Origin: DASCNA01 sp036011305
GTDB taxonomy: Bacteria; Verrucomicrobiota; Lentisphaeria; Victivallales; GWF2-38-69
Length of the DNA: 22,705 bases
NCBI GenBank assembly: GCA_036011305.1
Contig: DASCNA010000203.1
Location: forward strand, 1 to 22,705
Reading direction: 5' to 3'
Shown here: in pieces, positions 16,775 through 22,705 of the stretch
Numbering within the stretch: position 1 is the first letter of the stretch
Layout: each line of letters opens with the position of its first letter
Notes under the pieces: generated by a model
Seen by the model: the letters and a program-made list of their open reading frames with translations, nothing else
Told to the model about the DNA's origin: nothing
Database searches by the model: none
Program-made: the position numbers and the translations under genes

Positions 16775-17965
16775 ATGAACAGTAAAATATATGATACAGT
16801 AATTATAGGTGCAGGGCCAGCAGGTTTGGCTGCAGCTATTACCATGGCAAAACATAATTATTCCGTTCTTCTAATAGATAAGAAAGAATTTCCAAGAGAT
16901 AAAATATGCGGAGATGGGTTAACAGGAGACACCCTAAGAGTTTTAAAGAATTTTAACCTGCTGGATAAAATTGAAAAACATGGGTTCATATCTGAAAAAA
17001 TCGAATTATACACAAACAAAGACACTAAGTTCACTCTAAATAATAGAGTAATTACTTTAAGAAGATTAAATTTTGATAAAATTTTGTACGATGAAGCTAA
17101 TCGCCTGGGAATTGAATTTATAACTGGAAAATATAATGGCATAACAACAGAGCATAAAGACTACACAGACTTGGAAATAAGTGATCCTAAATCTAAAAAA
17201 ACAAAATTTATTTCAGCCAGATATATAATTGTTTCTACAGGTTGTCAAAGTGACAAAGGAATACCACATATATTTACTGACAAAATAAATAAACCTGACC
17301 TTATAGCTTATAGAGGGTATTATAAAGTTAATTGGCAGATATCAAATTTAAAAGTTTATTTTAGTGAAGAAATTGATCCTGGATATATATGGTTATTTCC
17401 TATGGGAAACAGTATTTTTAACATTGGCTGCGGAGGAAAAATAAACAAAGATAGAACCATGAAATTCAAGCATTGCTTAAAGGATTTTATAAATCGTAAA
17501 AATGCAAAATACTTTGTTCATGGAGAATGGATTGATCCACCTCAAGGAGCATTCTTAAGGACAAATCTTTGCAATATAAATGCTTTCAAAAAAAGTAAAA
17601 ATATTATATTTGCAGGAGAGACTTTAGGATCAACGTATCCATTTACCGGAGAAGGAATCGGAAAGGCTCTTGATTCTGGAATTATTGCAGGCGAGGCATG
17701 CCTTCATGGATTAATCTCATCTGATACAAACTATAACCTATCTAAAGAATACATAAGACATATAAAAAAAAGATTAAGAAAATTTTATTACCCTTATCGC
17801 GGAGCATATTTTGCATTAACCAAAACGCCTTTAAAAAAATATTTATTTAAGAAAATCTGCCGCAGCCCGAGAACTGTCAACTTTATATCTAAAATTCTTG
17901 ATGAAAAAATAAACCCTATGCAGATTTTTCATCCTAAAAGAGTACTGGACTTTATTTTAAAGTAA
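16775..17965 (+). CDS. FAD-dependent oxidoreductase, geranylgeranyl reductase family
   Basis: 396 residues from the ATG at 16775, which has a GGA element just upstream; a TTG nine bases earlier is in frame but poorer. The Rossmann FAD motif G-A-G-P-A-G-L is at residues 12-18, the family mark P-R-D-K-I-C-G-D-G at 40-48, and the second FAD contact G-E-T-L-G-S-T-Y-P-F-T-G-E-G-I-G at 281-296. This family reduces isoprenoid chains (quinone tails, phytyl or archaeal lipids) or acts as an uncharacterised flavin dehydrogenase in many bacteria, and the substrate cannot be told. The basic C-terminal part (about 325-395) is typical. It is preceded by the rpiB-glyA terminator, so it has its own promoter, and it is convergent with tatC 13 bases away. 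Confidence 0.85.
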   Translation: MNSKIYDTVIIGAGPAGLAAAITMAKHNYSVLLIDKKEFPRDKICGDGLTGDTLRVLKNFNLLDKIEKHGFISEKIELYTNKDTKFTLNNRVITLRRLNFDKILYDEANRLGIEFITGKYNGITTEHKDYTDLEISDPKSKKTKFISARYIIVSTGCQSDKGIPHIFTDKINKPDLIAYRGYYKVNWQISNLKVYFSEEIDPGYIWLFPMGNSIFNIGCGGKINKDRTMKFKHCLKDFINRKNAKYFVHGEWIDPPQGAFLRTNLCNINAFKKSKNIIFAGETLGSTYPFTGEGIGKALDSGIIAGEACLHGLISSDTNYNLSKEYIRHIKKRLRKFYYPYRGAYFALTKTPLKKYLFKKICRSPRTVNFISKILDEKINPMQIFHPKRVLDFILK

Positions 17966-18000
17966 AGATAAAATTGACTTAAGAATTTACTTTATTTTTT
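17959..18000 (+). terminator. Possible terminator between the flavoprotein gene and tatC
   Basis: AAAGTAAA (17959-17966) and TTTACTTT (17986-17993) can pair over a 19-base loop, followed by a T-rich tail at 17995-18000. The stem has a single G-C pair per arm and overlaps the last codons of tatC, so it is weak. Confidence 0.4.
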
Positions 18001-18695
18001 CTGAATTTATCGGTAATAAGCAGGCTTAATTCAAATAAAATTATTGACGGAACAGCCATGGCTACCTGACTTATAATATCTGGTGGAGTCAACACAGCAG
18101 ACATAATTAAAATTATAACAACAATCAATGGTCTGGATTTTTTAACTGTCTGTATATTGACTAATCCGGAAACTGTAAGCACAAAAACAAAAATAGGCAG
18201 CTGAAAAACCAAACCAAATCCAAAAATCAGTATCATTGCCAGGCTGATAAAACTGTTTACACTGATCATTGGACGAATTTGAGCTGTCTCCATTAATACA
18301 GCAAACCTCATCACTGCAGGAAATACTAGAAAAAGTCCGATACTTCCCCCAAATAAAAACAGCAGACTGCTTACTGTAGAAAATAATTTTATAATTTTCT
18401 TTTCTCTGTGCAGCAGTGCCGGAGTAATAAAACTCCATATCTGATAAGCTACAAACGGAAAAGATATAATTATTGAGACAAATAAGGCAATTTTAATGCG
18501 GGTAAAGAGTAGCTCTAATGGCTGAATGTAAATGAGAGAGTTTAAACTGAAATAAGATATACTTTTTAGAAAATCAATAATATGTACAGAGTAGTAATAT
18601 CCAAAAGGAAATATTATTATTAAAGCTATCGCAATTTTTATAAAGGCAGACCTTAATTCATCAAGATGCTCTAAAAAAGGAATATTATCAGACAT
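17979..18695 (-). CDS. tatC: Sec-independent protein translocase TatC
   Basis: 238 residues from the ATG at 18695; an in-frame TTG at 18707 would add four. The N-terminal P-F-L-E-H-L-D-E-L-R segment is the conserved cytoplasmic signal-recognition element of TatC, and six membrane helices follow, with the long first periplasmic loop carrying Q-P-L-E-L-L-F-T-R-I-K. The length suits the family (230-260). TatC is the twin-arginine signal receptor of the inner membrane and works with the TatA pore protein encoded just upstream on the same strand, 93 bases away. Start choice is uncertain because an AAAGAG element suits neither candidate well and the start lies in a palindrome. Confidence 0.95.
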   Translation of the reverse strand: MSDNIPFLEHLDELRSAFIKIAIALIIIFPFGYYYSVHIIDFLKSISYFSLNSLIYIQPLELLFTRIKIALFVSIIISFPFVAYQIWSFITPALLHREKKIIKLFSTVSSLLFLFGGSIGLFLVFPAVMRFAVLMETAQIRPMISVNSFISLAMILIFGFGLVFQLPIFVFVLTVSGLVNIQTVKKSRPLIVVIILIMSAVLTPPDIISQVAMAVPSIILFELSLLITDKFRKNKVNS

Positions 18696-18723
18696 TGTTT
18701 TAAACAATTGCTCTTTATGAGCA
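18693..18723 (-). promoter_or_regulatory. Tandem palindromes over the tatC start
   Basis: A 7+1+7 palindrome at 18694-18708 (arms ATTGTTT and AAACAAT) overlaps both candidate tatC start codons. It abuts a 5-base-pair hairpin at 18709-18723 (TGCTC, 5-base loop, GAGCA) that contains the only purine-rich element resembling a ribosome binding site. In the mRNA these could hide the start. This is inference from pairing alone. Confidence 0.3.
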
Positions 18724-18788
18724 GTTTATTATCAGTTATTTTTTTAATGTAAATCTATCTTTTTAATCATTTATAATTAAAAAAATCT

Positions 18789-18983
18789 TTATTTATCCTG
18801 TTCGTCATCATTTTCAACAGGTTCAGCTTCTTTAGTGTAATTCATAATTTCATTTTTACTCTTTTTGAATTCATTGGCTGCCTTACCTAAAGATCTGGCT
18901 ATTTCAGGTAATCTTTTAGCTCCGAACAACAATAGAATTACTGCAAAAATTAAAATTAGTTCCCATCCTCCTATTCCAAACAT
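18789..18983 (-). CDS. tatA: Sec-independent protein translocase TatA/E family
   Basis: 64 residues: a single membrane helix preceded by F-G-I-G-G-W-E-L-I, the hinge and amphipathic helix with F-G-A-K-R-L-P-E-I-A-R-S-L-G-K-A, then an acidic tail rich in Glu and Asp. TatA oligomers form the transport path for folded twin-arginine substrates. The start is supported by AAGGAG 8 bases upstream. It is first in a tatA-tatC pair, and no tatB is seen, as in two-component Tat systems where TatA does both jobs. Confidence 0.95.
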   Translation of the reverse strand: MFGIGGWELILIFAVILLLFGAKRLPEIARSLGKAANEFKKSKNEIMNYTKEAEPVENDDEQDK

Positions 18984-19259
18984 TTTCCTTTCTCCTTTAT
19001 TTATTTTCTACTGATCCAAAGTTTATTAATATTATTATTTTAAACTTTTTTTGTTTTATTGTAATAGCATATATTATTCTTTATACTAAATTATGCATTT
19101 TCATTATAAGTAATAAATACTAAAAAATTAGCATTTATGCTTAATTTAAAAGACAGAGGAAATATCAGTACACATCTCATGGCTTTTAATATATAATCAA
19201 TGACTTAACTACTTAAAACTTAAATTTTTAAATTGATTTTGCATAAAACTATATAAATT
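18984..19259. other. Divergent intergenic region between tatA and the MHS symporter
   Basis: 276 bases, strongly AT-rich, presumably holding both promoters. The only structure seen is AGCAT-TT-ATGCT near 19130-19142. No confident promoter, small ORF or RNA was found. Confidence 0.4.
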
Positions 19260-20504
19260 ATGAACTCTAAAAGAACTACATTTCTAAGCTCATTCGGTGC
19301 AGGACTGGAATATTTTGATTTTATTATTTATGCTATGCTTGCAGGCTATATAAGCCAGCTTTTTTTTCCTGATGCTGATAAATATGTTTCATTAATTGAA
19401 ACATTCGGAGTATTTGCTATTGGTTATTTTGTAAGACCTGTAGGCGGTGTTATTTTTGGAATGATTGGAGATAAATATGGACGTAAAATAACATTTGTAA
19501 TTGTTATGTTGCTTATGTCTATAGCTACTGCCTCTATGGGGTTTTTACCAACATACTCTTCAATCGGTGTTTATGCTGCTCTAATGTTTATGCTGCTCAG
19601 AATTGTACAGGGGATTTCTTTTGGAGCTGAGCTCCCATGCGCTTTAACATTTATCACCGAACATGCTGGTAAAAGATATCGATCTGTTCACTGTGGTATA
19701 CTTATTTCATTTGTAACCTTGGGAATAATAATGGGAACTTTTACAATTTATCTGCTTTCTGCATACCTTTCAGATAAAGAAATGCTTGCTTATGGTTGGA
19801 GAATCCCTTTTTTTATAGGAGGCGGCCTTGCCATTATAACTTTTTTCATTAGATTTTTTACTAAAGAAACTCCTCTTTATAAAGATCAGACAGATAAACC
19901 TAATAATGCTCTTTGGCTGCTGCTGACTGAATACCAGAAGCAAATCTCAATAGGCATTGGCATTATGCTGCTTCCCAGCGTATTAGTTATGTTTGTGATG
20001 TGCATGCCTTCTTATTTTGTATCGGCTTACGGCTACGATGTAAAAAATATTTATTATGCCATAACTGTCGGATATATTTGGTCAGCTATTTCTCTCCCTG
20101 TATTCAGTTTTATATCTGATTTAATAACAAGAAAAGCTTTGTTAATTTTTTCCTGTTTAGCATTTATCGTTTCAGGAGTATATCTGTTTAGAATGCTGGA
20201 AGACAATACATTTTATAATCTGATAGCATTTATGGTACTTTATCAAACTTTTATCTCTGCAATGGCGGCATGTTTCTACCCAATGCTAGCAGAAAGCTTT
20301 CCTACTAAAGTAAGATATACAGGTGTAGCATTCTGCTACAATGTTACATATGCAGTAGCAGCTCTCACTCCTATATTGGTTAACTTTGTATATAATCTAA
20401 ACAGTGAATCAAAATATGTTTCAATTATATTAGTCTTAATCGCAGTTGTTACGCTAATAAGTGCCGGAGTCAGTGAAGACTGCACTGGAGAAGATTTAAC
20501 CTAA
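19260..20504 (+). CDS. MHS-family (ProP/ShiA-like) metabolite:H+ symporter
   Basis: 414 residues with 12 predicted membrane helices. Features of the metabolite:H+ symporter branch of the MFS are clear: the N-terminal G-A-G-L-E-Y-F-D-F-I-I-Y segment, Y-F-V-R-P-V-G-G, motif A as G-M-I-G-D-K-Y-G-R-K (about residues 68-77), then L-L-R-I-V-Q-G-I-S-F-G-A-E-L. Relatives move dicarboxylates, betaine/proline, shikimate or alpha-ketoglutarate, and the substrate here is unknown. There is no clear Shine-Dalgarno before the ATG. The gene is convergent with cmk and a palindromic element lies between the stops. Confidence 0.88.
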   Translation: MNSKRTTFLSSFGAGLEYFDFIIYAMLAGYISQLFFPDADKYVSLIETFGVFAIGYFVRPVGGVIFGMIGDKYGRKITFVIVMLLMSIATASMGFLPTYSSIGVYAALMFMLLRIVQGISFGAELPCALTFITEHAGKRYRSVHCGILISFVTLGIIMGTFTIYLLSAYLSDKEMLAYGWRIPFFIGGGLAIITFFIRFFTKETPLYKDQTDKPNNALWLLLTEYQKQISIGIGIMLLPSVLVMFVMCMPSYFVSAYGYDVKNIYYAITVGYIWSAISLPVFSFISDLITRKALLIFSCLAFIVSGVYLFRMLEDNTFYNLIAFMVLYQTFISAMAACFYPMLAESFPTKVRYTGVAFCYNVTYAVAALTPILVNFVYNLNSESKYVSIILVLIAVVTLISAGVSEDCTGEDLT

Positions 20505-20519
20505 TAATTGTCAATGATA

Positions 20520-20565
20520 AATGGTTAATTATTAATTTAACATTGATAATTTATAATTAACCATT
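20520..20565. terminator. Palindromic element between convergent MHS symporter and cmk genes
   Basis: A perfect 13-base inverted repeat, AATGGTTAATTAT (20520-20532) and ATAATTAACCATT (20553-20565), with a 20-base loop. A T5 run follows on the + strand. The right arm supplies the last three codons of cmk, including its stop. It probably acts as a bidirectional terminator but could also be a copy of a dispersed AT-rich palindromic repeat. Confidence 0.55.
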
Positions 20566-21231
20566 AATAATTTTTACTATAGTATTTATCACTTCTTTAA
20601 TATTCATATTACTGCTATCTATCAAAACTGCATCTTTTGCTTGTTTTAAAGGTGCTACTTTCCTTTGAGAATCTCTTCTGTCTCGTTCTGCAATTTCATT
20701 AGCAACAGTCGCGACGGTAGAATCAGGAGGGTTTTCATCATCCTGCTTTAATCGTCTTAAAGCTCTGACTTCAGGAGAAGCTGTAAGGTAAAATTTATAT
20801 TTTGCATTGGGAAACACATTTGTTCCTATATCCCTGCCCTCCATCACAATTAAACCGAATTTAGCAAATTTTCTCTGCTCCTCAACTAACCAGTCACGTA
20901 TAACTCTGCTTTCAGCTATTTTGCTGGCACCATTTGATGCCTCATTTGATCTGATCTCTTTTGGGTCAGCAGGCTCATCGTTTATTGTTAAAATCATGTT
21001 ATTATCATCAGACAAAATATAAGATACTGATAAATTTTGCGTAAACTGTAAAAGCTCTTCTTCTGATACATTATTCAAATCAATATGATTCTTTATTGCT
21101 GATATAGCTGCAGCTCTGTACATATTTCCTGTGTTTATATAATATGCACCCAATTTAGCAGATACTAATTTTGCTGCAGTACTCTTCCCTGATGCAGCCG
21201 GTCCATCTATTGCTATAACTAAATTTTTCAT
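20557..21231 (-). CDS. cmk: Cytidylate kinase
   Basis: 224 residues, the usual bacterial length. The P-loop G-P-A-A-S-G-K-S-T spans residues 10-18, followed by Y-Y-I-N-T-G-N-M-Y-R-A-A for CMP binding, then E-G-R-D-I-G-T-N-V-F-P (family R-D-I-G-T signature) and the lid arginines in E-R-D-R-R-D-S-Q-R. The reaction is (d)CMP + ATP to (d)CDP + ADP in the cytoplasm. It is the last gene of a minus-strand run with the CobS-like protein and plsC, and cmk-plsC pairing is common in other bacteria. A weak GAAAG element precedes the ATG. Confidence 0.96.
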   Translation of the reverse strand: MKNLVIAIDGPAASGKSTAAKLVSAKLGAYYINTGNMYRAAAISAIKNHIDLNNVSEEELLQFTQNLSVSYILSDDNNMILTINDEPADPKEIRSNEASNGASKIAESRVIRDWLVEEQRKFAKFGLIVMEGRDIGTNVFPNAKYKFYLTASPEVRALRRLKQDDENPPDSTVATVANEIAERDRRDSQRKVAPLKQAKDAVLIDSSNMNIKEVINTIVKIING

Positions 21232-21274
21232 TTAATATTATCTTTCAAATTTATTTTTAGGTATACTTAAAAAC

Positions 21275-21303
21275 TTTATCTACATTGGATACATGTAGAT
21301 AAA
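21275..21303 (-). terminator. AT-rich hairpin between the CobS-like gene and cmk
   Basis: Perfect 11-base inverted repeat, TTTATCTACAT (21275-21285) and ATGTAGATAAA (21293-21303), with a 7-base loop. On the minus strand it is followed by GTTTTT. It could weaken read-through from the CobS-like gene into cmk, although the stem holds few G-C pairs. Confidence 0.45.
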
Positions 21304-21376
21304 AAAGTTGATCATGGCTACAAGATACCAGTAGCCGTCGCTAATATAATTCCCCACCAACTAACAACAATCAACC
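21302..21376 (-). ncRNA. Possible small structured RNA or leader between the CobS-like gene and cmk
   Basis: On the minus strand, GTTGAT (21375-21370) can pair with ATCAAC (21312-21307), which is followed immediately by a run of six T. Inside lies a 6-base-pair hairpin, GGCTAC and GTAGCC (21336-21331 and 21321-21316), extendable by a wobble and an A-T pair. The stretch is less AT-rich than other gaps. It matches no RNA family recognised here, and could simply be a complex terminator or cmk leader. Confidence 0.22.
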
Positions 21377-21388
21377 AGCAAGTTTAGC

Positions 21389-22174
21389 TCAATGTTGCGC
21401 TATTGCGATAAGACCGATTATTAATACTAGTATTTCTATATATTTCCCTGAAACTCCAATATTTTCTCCAAATAAATTATTACTGTTATTTAAGTATTTT
21501 TTTAACTGTATGCTTATTAGTAGAGTCAGAATATAAGCAATAGCAGCGGCTGCAAAGAAATACCATCCAAAGAAGACACATATAGCTGCAGATATTATCC
21601 ACATAACAATAATTGAATTTTTATCGTAAATATTGATTAAAGAATCTGATGAATCAATAGCTAAATATCCCTGAGTACTTAAAGAAAGAGTTGTAATTAT
21701 AATAATCCAACTAAAATTATGATCATAAATTATAAATCCCAAACATACGATTCTCAGCAGAAAAATCGCAATAAAGATATAAATATACAGATAATTTCCT
21801 TCCTTCATACTCTTTTGTTCTTCAGAGCTTTTTCTCGAAGCAGCAAATGATCTGTTTGTTAAAGCATGTACTAAATTATTAGTGTCTCTACCGTAACTTA
21901 ATATTTCACACATCAGTATTATTACAATTGAGCAAAGTATAGATGCCAGAAGAGTGCCGAATAATCCGTAAATTATTAATATAAAAACGTAGGCAATTAT
22001 ACCTACAATAAGTCCAACTACAGGTACCGCATACAAAATATTATCATCGCTTTTGCTGCTAATTGAACTGATTTGATTATTAAGACTGTTGCTTACAGGA
22101 AAGGGTATTTCAAAAAACAGGTTCCATGCTTTAATAAGGGGGACCATCAGTTTATCAATAAATATGTTATCCAT
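21389..22174 (-). CDS. CobS-like polytopic membrane protein lacking the aspartate motif
   Basis: 261 residues with about six to seven membrane helices. Compared from memory with E. coli CobS (adenosylcobinamide-GDP ribazoletransferase), it keeps the N-terminal F-x-x-I-P-F-P (21-26), the helix V-P-V-V-G-L-I-V-G (50-58) and the C-terminal G-E-N-I-G-x-x-x-x-x-I-E (236-247) in the place of CobS G-D-T-L-G-A. The metal and substrate motif D-G-L-A-D-T-x-D-G is replaced by D-T-N-N-L-V-H-A-L-T-N-R around residues 97-108. It is therefore either an inactive relative or a different membrane enzyme. AAGGAG precedes the ATG. It lies 38 bases after plsC and upstream of cmk, with no cobalamin genes nearby. 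Confidence 0.6.
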   Translation of the reverse strand: MDNIFIDKLMVPLIKAWNLFFEIPFPVSNSLNNQISSISSKSDDNILYAVPVVGLIVGIIAYVFILIIYGLFGTLLASILCSIVIILMCEILSYGRDTNNLVHALTNRSFAASRKSSEEQKSMKEGNYLYIYIFIAIFLLRIVCLGFIIYDHNFSWIIIITTLSLSTQGYLAIDSSDSLINIYDKNSIIVMWIISAAICVFFGWYFFAAAAIAYILTLLISIQLKKYLNNSNNLFGENIGVSGKYIEILVLIIGLIAIAQH

Positions 22175-22212
22175 AATTCTCCTTAAATAATTTTATTCTC
22201 AATACTATAATA

Positions 22213-22704
22213 TTAATTACACAATTCCATATACCTGCTATTCATTATATCGTAAACTTTTTTTGAAAAAGATTTTCTATCATCATTTTCATCCGGAAAC
22301 ATGGTAGGTAATATATATAAATCAGCATCAATATTTTTCATTTTTAAAACAACCTTCCCATGCCTGATTAATGTATCATCGCCATACCAGCATACTTTAT
22401 CATTATCTTTATATTTTATTAAAACAGGTGTAATATGAAATTTACCCTTAACCGCAGCTTCAAAAGTTGTTGATTTAAAAGTAACTAAACTGCTTTTCCC
22501 ATCACTTGTTGTTCCTTCAGGAAAGCTAATAACAGAAATACCATGATTTACTGTTTGGATAAATTCCTTCATTGTTTGTAAAGCTCCCTGTTTAGAGCTT
22601 CTATTAACCCAAATTGGCTTGGAACGACCTAAAGCATAACCTAAAAACGGCCATTTTGCTATTTCTGATTTTGCTGCGAATCTAAGCGGGAAAAATGATC
22701 CAAG
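22213..22704 (-). CDS. plsC: 1-acyl-sn-glycerol-3-phosphate acyltransferase (PlsC), 5' end outside the window
   Basis: The reading frame stays open to the window edge, so the ATG at 22572 is internal and the protein is cut at its N-terminus; about 163 residues are visible. Seen are W-P-F-L-G-Y-A-L-G-R-S-K-P-I-W-V-N-R (the P-x-x-G ... R block) and S-F-P-E-G-T-T-S, the acyltransferase E-G-T-R-S-type motif that binds the glycerol phosphate. The H-x4-D catalytic motif must lie beyond the edge. The enzyme converts lysophosphatidic acid to phosphatidic acid at the inner membrane. It opens the visible plsC, CobS-like, cmk run. Confidence 0.85.
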   Translation of the reverse strand, partial: LGSFFPLRFAAKSEIAKWPFLGYALGRSKPIWVNRSSKQGALQTMKEFIQTVNHGISVISFPEGTTSDGKSSLVTFKSTTFEAAVKGKFHITPVLIKYKDNDKVCWYGDDTLIRHGKVVLKMKNIDADLYILPTMFPDENDDRKSFSKKVYDIMNSRYMELCN

Positions 22705-22705
22705 T

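Noticed and set aside
21302..21376. tRNA or cobalamin riboswitch in the spacer before cmk
   Set aside because: There is no T-loop consensus, acceptor-stem pairing or B12-box-like sequence; only generic hairpins are seen.

Overview
The window is AT-rich DNA (by eye about one third G+C) from a Gram-negative-type bacterium. Evidence for an outer membrane is a lipobox lipoprotein, an ArnB-like lipid A-sugar aminotransferase, Tat secretion genes and several Sec signal peptides. The DUF3568-like lipoprotein, the eukaryote-like two-domain glycogen debranching enzyme and the TyrP-like permease fit a host-associated member of the PVC group (for example Lentisphaerota), but this is inference and no marker gene here proves it. 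There is no rRNA, recognisable tRNA, CRISPR array or insertion sequence.

Layout. Positions 1-2226 hold a small lipoprotein (-), a type I glycerate kinase (+) and a small two-helix membrane protein (-). Positions 2442-3716 hold an ArnB-type PLP aminotransferase (-) with its terminator. Positions 4137-11767 form a carbohydrate block on the + strand: a 1435-residue glycogen debranching enzyme, an exported protein of unknown function, and a chitobiase-like beta-N-acetylhexosaminidase ending in a bidirectional terminator. A TyrP/Mtr-type permease (-) follows.

Positions 13231-16744 look like one transcription unit: an MFS transporter, a low-molecular-weight protein tyrosine phosphatase, and a single-chain fusion of ribose-5-phosphate isomerase B (RpiB) with serine hydroxymethyltransferase (GlyA), closed by a strong intrinsic terminator. 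The phosphatase-rpiB-glyA order recalls the ywlE-ywlF-ywlG-glyA neighbourhood of Bacillus, here with the last two functions joined in one protein.

Positions 16775-20504 hold a geranylgeranyl-reductase-family flavoprotein (+), tatC and tatA (-), and an MHS-family symporter (+). Positions 20557-22704 hold a minus-strand cluster read plsC (cut by the window edge), a CobS-like membrane protein lacking the family's aspartate motif, and cytidylate kinase.

How the genes work together: most are housekeeping. The debranching enzyme serves glycogen use. The hexosaminidase releases GlcNAc in the envelope. RpiB, GlyA and glycerate kinase sit near each other in sugar-phosphate, serine/glycine and one-carbon metabolism. 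tatAC, plsC and the ArnB homologue concern the envelope. The observations most worth following are the RpiB-GlyA fusion with its phosphatase partner, the active-site-less CobS homologue between plsC and cmk, and the lone ArnB-like enzyme.
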